Shown: positions 9,375-20,644 of the stretch, piece after piece | Layout of the letters: each line of letters opens with the position of its first letter | Position numbering within the stretch: the first letter of the stretch is position 1 | Assembly: GCA_029204225.1 (NCBI GenBank) | Contig: CM055096.1 | Coordinates: forward strand, 5,223,504-5,287,503 | DNA from: Diphasiastrum complanatum | Lineage: Eukaryota; Streptophyta; Lycopodiopsida; Lycopodiales; Lycopodiaceae | Direction: 5' to 3' | Length of the DNA: 64,000 bases | Program-made: the position numbers and the translations under genes | The notes under the pieces: model-generated | What the model was told of the DNA's origin: nothing | Databases searched by the model: none | Seen by the model: only the letters and a program-made list of their open reading frames with translations

Positions 9375-10460
9375 CTTTACAAATTCAGATCAAGTAGACA
9401 ATGAGATTGGATCTAGATTTTTCAATCAAAACTATCTCAGATCAGATCTGCTAAAAATCTCTCAGAATCCAAATCAGATTGTATCAGATTTGATCTAAAT
9501 TTTCACAGACACTTGATCTGGAAAATCAGAGCCTAAAAATAGTACTGGCAAAGGTTCCCTAGGCGAAGGTTGGCTCGGCGAAGGTTCAACAGTCTTATTT
9601 TAGCAAAAAAAAACTCTCTAATCAACTTTTCTGACAATTTCTCAAGTAATAACCATCGCCGAATAATCAGATGCAAGATCTGACACAGATAAAACTAGGG
9701 TACACCCGACGAAGGTTTCTGACATAAGAAAATATAGTTTCTGTAGTTTGGCAAGGGTAAAAATCAAGATTTTCTATGATCTGGACATGAAGAATTTTTG
9801 CCGAACTCAAAAATAATATTTTACTATAAATAGAATGTTTTGGAAGCTCGACAAAAATTTTGGCGAAGGATCAAGGGTAATATTGGTATCTTTGCGAAAA
9901 AATGACTTTTCTGACAAAAATATGGCAATATGACAACTAATCTTCTGAAACCCTTCTATTTTTGGTATTATTCTTCGCTTACCTAGCAGTAGATAGATCT
10001 GAATCACACCTATGCTCAGTGAATCGGGCGAAGGTTCTTTTTCTGTATTTTTAGGATTTTGGTGATTTTTTGGTCTTTTTTGACGGTTTTTCTGATGTTT
10101 CTGGAAATCTGCTGCGAAGGATTCTTCGCCCTTCAAACTGAAGGTTTTGTTATCAAAAACAAAGGTTTTTGCAACTCGGTGAAGTTTTCATGAAAGAGGG
10201 TAAAAAGTATCAGCTTTGATGACGATTTTTGTCTCTTTTTGACCAAACTTTGGCAGATTTGACCGATTTTTGCTATTTTTTTCTGATATCTTCGATCCAA
10301 ATGGATCTTAATATTGGTAATCTGAATAGCTTTCCCTGTTCTACAATCATATTAGATTTTAAACAAGCAAAGCCACTCAAATCAGGCAAAATGACTCCCA
10401 AACTAATCCTAAATGCAGATCTAACACTATTCATGCCACGACAAGATGCCTAATGCTAAT
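9375..10460 (-). other. Gypsy 5' leader with dispersed AACCTTCGCC-type motifs
   Basis: About 1.1 kb between the gag ATG and the LTR remnant with no coding frame. In element orientation the words ACCTTCGCC or close variants recur (for example complements of about 9566, 9578, 9708, 9863, 10028 and 10114). The primer binding site expected next to the LTR is deleted: LTR sequence runs directly into the part of the leader that begins TTAGCATTAGGCAT. Confidence 0.6.
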
Positions 10461-10818
10461 GGGTTTCTTTCTTTGCCTAACCTGAAACCAAGATCTAGTC
10501 AATCTAGCATCAAAGAGACGAAGTTAGTTGTCACGCATAGGTTCATTCCCATGAGAGCGATAGTATAGTTCTGATTTCAACATGAATGGAGGATTCACAT
10601 CTAACTCTAACATCCATTAACCCGAAACATTAACACTACGATCCATTAACACTACGCATCCACAACAAAGATAGCTTACTCTTTCTCTCTCTCCCTTCCT
10701 CTCTCATAAAAAGTATAATAGCATACAATCCCAATAACAATCAAATTTAACAACTAGCAAAACACAAATAAAGCATGAGAGATGGAGGAAAAGTGATAGA
10801 GAGCAAGGACATTTGTCG
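10461..10818 (-). mobile_element. Partial Gypsy LTR (5' LTR of the reversed element)
   Basis: The reverse complement aligns with the 3' half of the LTR at 16858-17645 and with 36848-37380: GTCCTTGCTCT, CATCTCTCAT, runs of GTTAATGGAT, CTCTCATGGGA and GACTAGATCTTGG. Its U3 half is missing, replaced by Copia integrase at about 10819. Confidence 0.78.
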
Positions 10819-11835
10819 TGTACTCTCTCTTGATCCCATTTGCCTCAGAAAATGCTTTGAAGTTGGTAGAAATGTACTCACCATCATTGTCGTTCCTTAA
10901 GCACTTGAGAATTGGATCTCCCTTGCCATCTTGAACTTTAAATAGACATCAAACACTTTATCCTTGCTCTTTAGTAGATACACCCAACCAAATATACTAA
11001 AATCATCAATAAATGTCACATACATCTTCGCACCTCCATTGCTAATTATAATAACACTATGAATATTTGAATGCACAAGTTGAAAAGGCTTACTTGATCT
11101 TGATGTAGATCTCTTGTAAGGTAACCTATTTGACTTTGATAAAGCACATTGCTCACAAACATGATTCATGCTAGTTAGAGATTTGGGAAGACCAAAAACA
11201 ACTAGCCTCTTTGCCATCACCTCCAATGACTTGTAGTTGAAATGCCCCAATCTCTTCTGCCATTCCTCTTGCATTGAAAACTTTCTCATTTTCCATACAT
11301 CCAACTTGGTTAAAACAACACAAGCATCAAGTTTGAACAACTTATCTTGCCTCTTCCCTTTTGCAATTAATTCATCCTCCTTCTTGATCTAACAAGCATC
11401 ACCATCAAAATTTACCTTGAAATCCTTGTCAAGCATTTGACTTACACTAAGAAGATTCGTAGTGATAGATGGAATGAACAAAACCTCCTTCAAATTCACA
11501 TTCCTATTGGTAGAGAGAGAAATAGGAAAATTTGTGCCAATCCCTTTGATTGCGCACTCCCCATCATTGGCCATGCAGATCAATTTCTTGTCACCTTCAA
11601 ATGCCATCAATGATGAATAATAATCCTTATGAAATGTCTTGTGTGATGTAGCTCCACTATCAATCCACCAAGGATAAATATCTCCATGATTAGCCAACAA
11701 GCAAAATGACATAACAAAAGCATCATTTGAAAATTGCTTATCAACACCATCTTCACCAAGAGTTAGATCGGTTTGCTTCGCAACTTGATCTTTCTTAGAA
11801 TCAAAAGAGGTAAGTTCTCCATATAAAATGAGCAA
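10819..11835 (-). pseudogene. Copia protease, pre-integrase and partial integrase
   Basis: 11389-11835 encodes WWIDSGATSHKTFHKDYY, an aspartic protease site with intact D-S-G, followed by GIGTNFPISLSTNRN and LLSVSQMLDKDFKV. After a frame break (11341-11388) 10897-11340 encodes FKLDACVVLTKLDVW, WQKRLGHFNYKSL, VCEQCALSKSNRLPY (pre-integrase zinc region) and the integrase start VHSNIHSVIIIS, YVTFIDDFSIFGWVY. Integrase continues to about 10826 (DNDGEYISTNF) in another frame. RT and RNase H are absent. Confidence 0.86.
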
Positions 11836-12700
11836 AACAAGATGTGTTCTCCATGCATATACATCTATTTATAACAACCATAATGTCACTTGGCCACTTG
11901 CCATAAGAAAGCCCTAAAATAGCAATTTTTAGGTACTTCACCAAAAATCTAAATTTTAGTGACTAAATGCAATGTATCAACATTAGCCAATTAGAATGGG
12001 TCTAAATCCAACCTCATCCACAAATATACCTGCCAAAAATAGTACAAACACTATTTAGGTCTTTATTGACAAACACAAATCTACCTCTACTTTGAAAATT
12101 CATGTTGGTCTCAAAATTGCTAAAATGAATCAACTAAGCTTGACATTTTTCACAACTTGCACATCTTCAAATTATGCAAGCAAGAACAAACAGAACACAA
12201 AATTTCAAATGACTAAAATAGCTTCACATGTGTGAAGTATAGGCTGCTATACAAACGTAGAGCTGAGAGAAACGTACAAGTGATTATTCAAGCATCGAAT
12301 CCAAAAAAATACAAGCAAATGATCTACTTCAATCTAGTAAGCGAATTTTTTAAAAATTTCAACTCTCCAGTTTGTCCCAATGTGTAGAATATTGAGCTTC
12401 AAAAAGAGCATATACAAAATATGATAGAGCTCATGCTGGTATGACCTGATTTCACATTTGTGAGGGTGGCATGTGATCAATACTTAACCTACTATTAGAG
12501 TCTACTCCTAATCTAGAGACATCAAATCAAATTGCAACTCTCCAAAATTCCTAGATTGAAAGAAATTGGTCCTAACTTATAGAAACTTGCCAAATGGTCT
12601 TATCTACTCATGAGATTTGGTACTAGCCTAACTAGGCCTATCCTTACACGTGGGAATAGGTTTCACATATGTGTAACAAATATAGTTTAATCAAGCTATT
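11836..12700 (-). mobile_element. LTR-like block upstream of the reversed Copia (family G)
   Basis: In element orientation it has a TATA box (TTATAAATAG, complement of 11865-11874) and the perfect palindrome-type CTTCACATGTGTGAAG at 12222-12237, both features shared with other LTRs here. It runs straight into gag/protease, so the LTR 3' end, PBS and gag N-terminus are missing. The 5' limit is uncertain; 12700 is a working boundary. Confidence 0.5.
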
Positions 12701-13017
12701 ATTTGCATTTTTTCACATTATAAAACATCAGAAGCTCAAAACAACCAATTATCATTGGCAACCATAAACTTGACCTTGGCTCCTACATTCCATCTCCTTC
12801 TAATGCTATGATTTTGATCTAATATTTTGCAATTTTTAGACTACATCTATTTGCCCTCATAAATTCAAATTTGATGCGAAATAGGCTCACTAAAAGGTTG
12901 TATTGGGACACAAGCTTTTGTAGCCTAAATGCTAATTAAAACTCTAGGTGGGGCATCACAATCACAAGTTAATATGCCTTTAATTGGTTCTTTGCTAAGA
13001 GTAGGTAGAGCATGCCC

Positions 13018-13018
<1 letters not shown>
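12701..13018. other. Unassigned AT-rich stretch; inverted copy at 41687-41800
   Basis: No coding frame seen. 12703-12816 is present in inverted orientation at 41687-41800 next to unit 3 with moderate identity. Unit 2 lacks this stretch. Confidence 0.5.

Positions 13019-13091
<73 letters not shown>
13019..13091 (+). repeat. Compound (GT)n-(GA)n microsatellite
   Basis: About 15 GT units (13019-13048), a short CGCGCGTGCACG bridge, then about 16 GA units (13060-13091). Frames crossing it are repeat artefacts. Confidence 0.97.
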
Positions 13092-13093
<2 letters not shown>

Positions 13094-14195
13094 TTGTTTT
13101 CATCAAAAGAGAATGGCAATAATAGTACAAAAGGGATGAAACATGAAATGTGAGAGCCAAAATGCAAATTTAGTTAATCTAATATTTTAGCGAAAGATGA
13201 AACATTAAACTAGTTTAATCACAACCATATGCCTAAAACAACATTGGCAATGGCAAATAATAATGCAAAGGATGTGAAGAAGCACTTTGTGCAAATCGTG
13301 TATGAGAATGCTTTAAAGTGATAAACTCATGTTGAGATAGAATAATATGATGATGGAATGATCTTGGCATTATTTGTATAAAAGCCATGCTTTGTGTCTG
13401 ATCTGGGAACGACATCGACACAGAAGGTAATCTCATGCTTCACTTTTTCTTCTCTTATTATACCGTGCTTCATATCCTATGTAAAAATTACGTTCTGGAC
13501 TTCAGGAATGCAGGCCAGGTGGATTTTTATTCTGCTAAGGATGTTGCACGGGACTGAATGCAAATTAGAGTTTGAAATGATCCCAAAGCCAGGCTCGGAG
13601 GTATGGGTGTGAGTTGGAATAAAGACACGTATGAACCAACACCTTAGAAGCGTTACAGCCAGTACAGCCTAAAAAGGATGCGTCTCATATTTTTGAGGAT
13701 CTCAAGATGCTCGTAATCAGAATCAAGAAATGACAAATATTATGAAATCCAAATGTTTGATTGTTCGTTATTGCAGCTACGTCCGAAATCTGCAACTAAT
13801 TTAGAGTATTTATAGTTTGAGTGTGTGTGTGGTAGTAAAATAAATGCCTTCATAATAGACCGAAAACATGTGTTATTGAGATTGTTACGTTTGGTCAGTG
13901 GTCAGAATTACTAAAGTATTCAATATTGCCAGAGAATGTTAACAACAAAAGCTGTCTGATAAAAAAAAACTGAGTTGTTGCAACAATGCATATCTTCAAA
14001 ATGTAGGTCAATTGGAATTTGCCTCTACTTCCAGTGTCTCACTTTACTTGAGTTGAAGATGCATCAGCTTCTTAAGCCTTTATGTAAATCCGTGCAGCAC
14101 AGAGGCGACAGCCTATAAAAGAGCCGCTGGCTGCTTAGCTAATCAGTGGGCCACAATTGCACTTCACTTATTTGGCTTTGAATATTGGTTAATGT
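13092..14195. other. 3' flank of the MED26-like gene, no gene seen
   Basis: No supported coding sequence. From about 13216 it matches unit 3 (38079 onward); unit 1 has about 210 bp near 13408-13617 that unit 3 lacks, while unit 3 has about 400 bp that unit 1 lacks. It probably contains the 3' untranslated and downstream region of the gene at 14196. Confidence 0.5.
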
Positions 14196-14978
14196 TCAAG
14201 ACTGCCCCTCGCATCGTTTTACCTGTGAGCTTGATAATCCCGTCTGACTATGAATCCTTTTTTGGCCTCTTTTGGGCTCAATAGCTGGCACGTCGTCTGC
14301 TTTCTTGCTGATCCCTGATGTAGGGATCCGACAAACTATGGGTCCGCCTATTACCTCACCATTAAACTTTACCCAAACGTTCTTTTTACGAGCAGCATAT
14401 GCAATAGATGGTGCAGCAACAGCAGATGCTTTATGATTGACGTTCTTCAGAATGTCTAGAGAAGTGGGCACCTGAGTAGCACGTGCAGGCCTACGAGAGT
14501 TTCGAAGCACGACGACTGATGATGATGATGCGCTTGAAATCAGTTCGTTGTTCACGGTCTTCTTGACCTGCATTGAAGGCCTTTTTTGAACTTCTTTCAG
14601 AGGAGGAAGAGTAGGAGTTGCTTTCCGCCTGCAAATTTGCTGGAGACCTGTAGTGGAATTGCAGCCATTTGTTTGTTTAGAAGGTGTATGAAATATGTTG
14701 TGAACCAATTGATTCCAATCACCCAGAAGCCAATCTGCAACGTATCTGACACCTCCATGTACACGCTTTTTTAATTTGTTCACTACTTTTCCCACCATTG
14801 TGGCTTTCAAATCCTCCAAGCCCAAATCCATGCTCTTCAGTTGGAAGAGTAGTCGCAACAGCCTTTCCGGAGGAAACTCATCAGCTGTAAGCAGTTGCTC
14901 CTTGATAATCATTATTTCATTCCCACGAACGTTAACCTCACCAACCTCTCCACTTGTTGCATCGTAAATTTGTTCCAT
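14196..14978 (-). CDS. MED26/TFIIS N-terminal domain-like protein, copy 1
   Basis: A 260-residue protein from the ATG at 14978 (MEQIYDATSGEV). Residues ~22-95 resemble the TFIIS N-terminal (LW) domain of Mediator subunit 26, TFIIS and relatives: LLRLLFQLKSMDLGLEDLKA, GKVVNKLKKR, VRYVADWLLGDWNQLVHNIF. That domain is a helical bundle that docks Pol II elongation/Mediator partners in the nucleus. The rest is Ser/Lys/Arg-rich and probably disordered, with basic patches near the end (KRGQKRIHS) that could target the nucleus. Upstream frame is open for 13 codons to TAA across a spliced intron with no ATG, which supports this start. It lacks the extra N-terminal part usual in plant MED26 proteins. 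Two other copies at 47669 and 39551. Family assignment fairly good; whether it is expressed is unknown. Confidence 0.68.
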   Translation of the reverse strand: MEQIYDATSGEVGEVNVRGNEIMIIKEQLLTADEFPPERLLRLLFQLKSMDLGLEDLKATMVGKVVNKLKKRVHGGVRYVADWLLGDWNQLVHNIFHTPSKQTNGCNSTTGLQQICRRKATPTLPPLKEVQKRPSMQVKKTVNNELISSASSSSVVVLRNSRRPARATQVPTSLDILKNVNHKASAVAAPSIAYAARKKNVWVKFNGEVIGGPIVCRIPTSGISKKADDVPAIEPKRGQKRIHSQTGLSSSQVKRCEGQS

Positions 14979-14992
14979 GGCAATCACAATGG

Positions 14993-15110
14993 CTGAATAG
15001 CATACAAAGAATACTAATAAGCTTAATCAACAATAATTTATAGAGCATGGGTGCTTAGATCGAAGATGACCATCTTGTTGAACAAGAAGCATGATGCATG
15101 AATGACTTAC
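14993..15110 (-). other. Predicted 118-bp GT-AG intron in the 5' UTR of the MED26-like gene
   Basis: In gene orientation the donor is CGAACT|GTAAGT and the acceptor TGCTATTCAG|CC. Both sites are kept in copies 2 (48466-48586) and 3 (40348-40472). Exon 1 joins in frame with a TAA ten codons before the splice, so exon 1 is untranslated. Confidence 0.6.
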
Positions 15111-15111
15111 A

Positions 15112-15780
15112 GTTCGCAAGATGATAATCAATCAAATCTTAGAAAGCACTCAAACAAGCTAAGCAGAGGACTGAGACTGAACATCATGGAAGCGCAATGA
15201 TTAAACAAGCAAAATATTTACGACTTTCAACAAAATGAATAATACAAGTATTGAAAGTAGTGGCAAAAAACAAAACCCGATCGATCCCTGGTGTTGTTGT
15301 TTTGATTACGCCTGCCTGCTGATCCACGACTAATCTTGTGTTGCTGCTGCTTCTTTTCTGCCAGCTCCTTTTTCTTTTCAACAGAAATGTTGTGTTGGAA
15401 TAGTATAAGACCTCTGCGAGTAAAAGAGTGAATGAAGTCTGTCTAATATTATTAACCGGCAAATGAGAGCACTGGGATTTGCACATGAGCAAGGCTTTAG
15501 GGCGTTTTAGGGTAAAAGTCATGAATTAATTGCTATGTAAATGAGGAGAGGGGCCGGGGGTCTCCATTGTAGGCCTTTTTGCTAAGGGAAGTGTCTTCGG
15601 ATGAGGGCCTTAGCCCCACAAGAAGACTTTTCCCATGGTGGAACAGTCAAGGAGGTGGACCTTCCTTGACATGGAAACCTTTTTTACTCTTTGAATTTTT
15701 TTTCTTTTTGGTGTAAAACATTTTTTACAAGCACTTTTTGTGCATAAGATCTTTTCACCTTATGCATCCCATTCCATGTA
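15112..15780 (-). other. Promoter/5' UTR region of MED26-like copy 1
   Basis: Contains exon 1 and probable promoter. A 112-codon frame (15184-15522 minus) is open in all three copies, but it starts and ends differently in unit 3 and matches no family I know; the recent duplication alone explains its conservation. Confidence 0.4.
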
Positions 15781-16234
15781 ACAAATTTTTTAAAAAAAGG
15801 GAGGTGCACAAGATTTTACTCTAGTAGGCACCTCCTTTTTTTCATGAAAAAGGGATATATGATTTTGTGCATGCCTGCATGTCACACTATTTAAGATAAT
15901 TCTTATTCCAAGTTCTTCCAATTCTTGCTTTCTAAAAAGCTCGGGCACATTTTTGCCCAACTTTTTTCTTTTCCTGGGAAACATCAAATGAAAGATTATA
16001 ATAATATCGAACATATCCGATCTAGATGAATTTTGTTTAAAGCCAAAAACAATGCACACATTTATGGAACATAAATCTTAATTTGATCATAAGTAGTCTA
16101 GACATTAGCTATCTACCAGTTTCATGTCATAAGAGTCTTACTCTTGATGTCCACCATCATAGGCTGCAACGTCCTTCCTTCTAATGGCCTTCGCCTCGCT
16201 ATTGACAAATGAGGTATTCACAATGTTGCTTAGA
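15781..16234 (+). repeat. Dispersed repeat R1 with a poly-A/T hairpin
   Basis: Starts with an imperfect hairpin: A7-GG(G)AGGTGC (15792-15807), 20-nt loop, GCACCTCC-T7 (15828-15842). Then CATGAAAAAGGGATATATGA and following sequence, which recurs at 16677-16857, 41190-41640, 49310-49711 and 54350-54524. No coding frame believed. Confidence 0.65.
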
Positions 16235-16255
16235 TGTGTGTGTGTGTGTGTGTGC

Positions 16256-16327
<72 letters not shown>
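16235..16327 (+). repeat. Compound (TG)n-(AG)n microsatellite
   Basis: About 17 TG units with one CG interruption followed by about 30 AG units. The partner at 49712-49766 has about 10 TG and 17 AG units, so the locus has changed length since the duplication. 16328-16474 beyond it holds nothing recognisable. Confidence 0.97.
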
Positions 16328-16330
<3 letters not shown>

Positions 16331-16474
16331 TGTGGGTAAGTGAGAGAGATGTTTATGGTTTATAGATGTTTTTAACCTTTACCATGAATCCTACTAGGCT
16401 TCTACAAAAACTACGCTTTAAAAAAAATCAAAAGCTCATAACACAAATATTTTTACATCTAAATTTTAGACAAC

Positions 16475-16857
16475 CTAAGTCATTCCACTTTTAGATCCAA
16501 AACTAAGCTTGACACCCTTAGTTGGCTTAGATCCCATATCTACTATGTAGTTTAACCTCCTCCCCTTTGGATCGAAGCCCATTACTACACACGATACTCA
16601 CCCGATTGGAGATCGAAACCCGTTCTTGGCCCTCTTGATCACACCAATTAGGGAGTCACGGAAAGGGTCCAGAACATGGACCTCCTTTTTCTTCATGAAA
16701 AAGGAAAATATGATTTTGTGCATGCATGCATGTCACACTTTTTAGGATAATTTAAATTCCAAGTTCTTCCTTTTTAAAAAGCTATCGCAACAGTGCAATC
16801 CTTGGCTGATATCCTCTTGGTGTCCACCATTATAGGTTGCAGCCCCTTGATGCCTTA
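16475..16857 (+). repeat. Flank of Gypsy LTR, includes a second R1 copy
   Basis: Matches 54133-54524. 16677-16857 is a degenerate R1 repeat. Position 16475 is where unit 1 lacks the 4219 bp present in unit 2; the junction shares CTA with both ends of that segment. Confidence 0.6.
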
Positions 16858-17645
16858 TGTTGGAGGGTTTGCAGATTCCAAGACAACTCTAACCCTAGTT
16901 AATAAGAGGGAGGGATTTGACACCCTGCGTGTGTAAGTCCAACCCGATGATCACATAGTTATCTGATTAATTAGAAAGTTAATAAAAGGACTTTAGGCCT
17001 TTTTGCGAGACTTTTAATGTCGCAGGCCTAAATGTCAAGTTAGTGAATAAAAGATGTAGGAATTTCAATTTCAATTTCAAGTTGGTTCCCTCCAATTATT
17101 AAATGGGTTCCCACTGTTTTCAAAATTTGAGTAGTTAGGGAGGTAGGAATTAGCCAATAGGAATTGGGACGCCCATCTCCTCAATTTCCTGTATAAGTAG
17201 CAATTTCGAATGATTGTACATGTTCTATCTTCATTTCAATACAAGCAGATTGGCTCTCTTATGGAATGGATTTGTGAATGTCCTTGCTCTTTATCATTTT
17301 TTTTTCATCTCTCATATTTTCTTTGTATTTGCTAGTTGTTGGATCTAAAGCTTATTGAAATCGCTACTTCTTATGCTTTTGTGAGAGAGAAAAAGAGTCA
17401 GCTATTATCATTGGGGATTTAGTGTTAATGGTTGTAGTGTTGATTGATAGTGTTAATGGATGTAGGGTTAATGCTTAGTGTTAATGGATCTTAGAGCTAA
17501 TTGTGGATCATGCATATATGTTGGATTTGTTTTATGCCATCGCTCTCATGGGATCGAACCTCCGCATGAAGACTAACTTCATCTCCTTGATACTTGTGTG
17601 CTTAGATCTTGGGTTGAGGATAGGAAAGGAAATAAAGCCACTACA
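16858..17645 (+). mobile_element. Ty3/gypsy 5' LTR (788 bp)
   Basis: Begins TGTTGGAGGG and ends CCACTACA (TGT...ACA), immediately upstream of an Asp-type PBS. The partner at 54525-55312 has the same length. Members on the minus strand: 10461-10818, 36848-37380 and 45470-45827. Contains tandem GTTAATGGAT words near 17425-17490. Confidence 0.85.
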
Positions 17646-17649
17646 ATTT

Positions 17650-17667
17650 TAGCGCCGTTGCCGGGGA
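17650..17667 (+). promoter_or_regulatory. Gypsy primer binding site (tRNA-Asp type)
   Basis: TAGCGCCGTTGCCGGGGA, four bases after the LTR end. It differs by one base from the plant TGGCGCCGTTGCCGGGGA PBS known from Athila/Tat-type Gypsy elements, complementary to the 3' end of tRNA-Asp. Here it primes minus-strand DNA synthesis. Confidence 0.88.
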
Positions 17668-18324
17668 GCTATGCCAATTTCTCATATTGTAGTATGTTTG
17701 GACGGATGTTAGCTTGCATTTGGCATTTTGTTTTGGCATGAATACAGTTAAAATTGAATTTTAGGGAGTGATGTTGCTTCATTTGAGTGGATCTTCTTGT
17801 TTCACATCTAATCTGATTGTTAGATTAGATCTATCAGGATCTTATAAAAAGTCAATCTCGCCAAGCTGCAAAAACCTCGATTTTTGCCATAAAGAACCTT
17901 CGCCAATTCTACCACATCTATCTGTGTCAGATTTATCCACTGTAAGGTCGACGAAAGTTAATTTTACCAGATTTGTGAGAAAAATAGCCAGATCAATGAA
18001 TTGTTACCAAAAATAATAGTGAAGAACCTTCATTGAATCAACCCTTGCCCAGTCAACCTTTGCCTATAGTATTTCTAGATTTTGCTCTACCAAATCTATC
18101 CTCTATCAAATTTTTGAGCCATTCTATTATGATTTGATAGTGATCCTGAAAAAAAATTTCATTTTAGTGATAACCGCTTGATCAAGATCTATTTTTTTCA
18201 TAAATCAGAAATCTGATTATTTTCAAGTGATAGAGATTTTACATATATGATTAGATCTGAGATAGAAATTTTGTTTGAAAAATCTAGATCCAATCTCATT
18301 ATCTGATTTACGTAATTTGGAATT
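17668..18324 (+). other. Gypsy 5' leader
   Basis: About 660 bp without a credible coding frame between PBS and gag ATG. Has AACCTTCGCC at about 17891 and related words near 18005-18065, like the longer leader at 9375-10460. Confidence 0.65.
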
Positions 18325-19854
18325 ATGGTTGAAGGAGGACCAATGAATCCACCACCAATCGTTGTTAGAAGGTCTCCTCGTTTAGGTATACCAAACTACA
18401 ATGGGTTATCTGATCTCATTAGATTTTTTCAGATCTTTTCTAAATTATGTAGGATTTATGGCGAAGTCTTTCCAGAAGATAAACTTTAGTTATTTCCTAT
18501 GGCCTTAACTAGAGTTACTCATTATTAGTTTTATAACCAAGAAGAAACATAACGCATGGATTGGGAAGTTGTTAAAGCCACTCGCATTACGAATTTTATG
18601 GAAGATTTCTTTTTCTTTTTAAGTAAATTAAAATGGGAAAGAGAGAGGCCATACGAGATTATATTGAACGGATGAAACACCTCAGATCCGAGTGTAATCC
18701 CGATCTAATCAATGACGATGCTTTGATTATGTGGTTTCTAGCAGGTCTATCTAAACGGATTAGATGCGAGCTTAAATGTCATAATGAATACACTATGATA
18801 CAAAGGCTATGGACAATGCAATTTGTGAGGATGATGAATATTCTGATGACCGAAGCAAATGTTGTAATGTTGTCTTATACAGCAGGGCAAACCACGGCAA
18901 CATCTACCACCATTGCATCAACAAATATCAATGCTACTGCAGATAAGATGATCGACGAGTTCGAGAAACTTGGTCAAAAGAGCAGATACAGCTGGAAAAG
19001 ATGAAGTCTCAACTCGATGAAAAGATTAAAGCTTTGGAAGAATTCCATGGTAAAGCGAACAAAGAACTTGAAAAGTTTGCAAAGACTTTCCTAGCCGAAA
19101 AAATGTCTGATGTTCAATTTGAGCAGACAATCATACTATGAATGAATGCCCAATGTTGAAACAATGAATGACGAATACTATTTGTCATCTGCGTAGCTAT
19201 ACAGGACATGAAACAGCCTTTTGCTCATTTAGTCATCAAAATATCCAGCAAAGGTATGTCAAGCTTCAGTTTCAAGAACCTACTTATTCAAAAGGTGATG
19301 ATGGAAAACCTTTCAATTTTGCCCTTGGATTTTCAGAACGACTAGCTCTACCGATTTCAATCAAACATAGTGCTCCTCCTGCTAATCTAATGGAACCAGA
19401 ACCTTATCATGGTAATGAGCAACGGAACTATAGCAATGATCACGAGAGTGGTCCTTTAGAGCAGCATGCTATCTATGCTGCCACGCAAAAACAAGCAGCT
19501 AGACAATGGACCAAGGCGCCACTTGGATGTTCTGCATGCAGAAAAGAATGTCCTGCAAGACCCAACCCCAAAGGGTTATTGAATGTGATTACAATCAAGA
19601 AAAGACCAGTACTTCAACTTGAACCAACTGTACCTTTGATGGTTGTTACCAGAGCTCAGAAACATAAAGAAATTCTAGTTAATCCAATACCTGTTAAATC
19701 AGCACCAACTATAGATATACCTACCGCATCAGGGGTATATCTGAATCTCAAAGCAGAAAAGAAAAGATATCAACATATGAGGCAGTGGATTAAACAATTG
19801 CAAGAAGAAGAAGCCCAAGAAGCCGCTAAAGCAACATCCAAGAACAAATGTTAA
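18325..19854 (+). pseudogene. Ty3/gypsy gag
   Basis: ATG at 18325 starts MVEGGPMNPPPIVVRRSPRL, then PNYNGLSDLIRFFQIFSKL. A TAG at 18487-18489 and several frameshifts follow. 18633-19004 encodes capsid (GKREAIRDYIERMKHLRSEC, TAGQTTATSTTIAS) and 19168-19854 the C-terminus. The zinc-knuckle region is decayed: the canonical box reads CHLRSYTGHETAFC with a lost Cys, and a deletion fuses the last two boxes to CSACRKEC. Same family as the minus-strand gag at 7993-9374 but diverged. Confidence 0.82.
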
Positions 19855-20644
19855 TACAAAGTTGCACCATGAAATGATCGTAAATATTCTATCTAGCAAG
19901 ATGGATATTACACTGGGAGAATTTCTTAAGCTGGTGCCTAAAGCAAAAGAAATATTAGTAGAAAGATTGACTCAAATGGAACCACAAGTCCGTTAGAAGC
20001 CACTTTTTTGTGCCAGGTTTGAAGAAACAAATAGAGTACTCAAGGTGGGGACAACTTGGAAAAGTGAGCAGAAAAACATCACCTTGTCGATACAACATAG
20101 ACAATTTGATAAAGAAATAATCATGATTGATGGAGGTTCAGAAGTTAACCTGATTTCAACCAAGCTATGCGCAAATGGGGACTTACCAAGCTGAAGCCTG
20201 CCACCTTTGCCATCAAGCTAGCTGATCAAAATGACTCTCTGTCCTAGAGAAATAGTTGAAGGCATACCTGTCAAAATAGTTGGAGTGTAGTTTGTCATTA
20301 CTTTTGTAGTAATGGACTTACCTGACACGCCAAATATATATCAAATTTTATTAGTATGTCCATGGTTATGAGTTGCACAAGTAATTCATAATTGGGACAC
20401 CGGCAAAATTACTTTTGAGAATCGTGAGCGTGCGGTCAAAGTAGGTCCAATCACTTGGACTATCAAGCCAGTAGACTAAAGAGGGGATGATGATTCATCA
20501 ATAACAGATCATACTTGTGATCGACAAATGAAGACTCTAGGAGTCCAATATGACTCTCAAACTGACACTGTCAATTGTAATCAAGCTCTTGCAACGGATT
20601 GTATAGCAGGCTATATGTGTCAACAAGATAATCAATCCGAACAT
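19855..20644 (+). pseudogene. Ty3/gypsy protease region
   Basis: Broken frames give VGTTWKSEQKNITLSIQHRQ, then MIDGGSEVNLIS around the aspartic protease site (Asp codon 20129-20131), and WDTGKITFENRERAVKVGPI. At least four stops. It is cut at about 20645, where Copia gag begins in mid-protein, so RT and integrase are missing. Confidence 0.75.

Noticed and set aside
15184-15522. 112-codon minus-strand frame upstream of the MED26-like gene (also 40599-40976, 48660-48998)
   Set aside because: Open in three copies only because they are recent duplicates; ends differ between copies, no recognisable domain, and it overlaps the likely promoter/5' UTR.
15790-16059. 89-codon frame (also 49267-49536)
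   Set aside because: Lies in repeat R1 and is broken in the unit 3 copy; no homology recognised.
16590-16640. TCGAAACCCG/GATCGAAGCCC words resembling tRNA T-arms
   Set aside because: No cloverleaf can be built around them on either strand.
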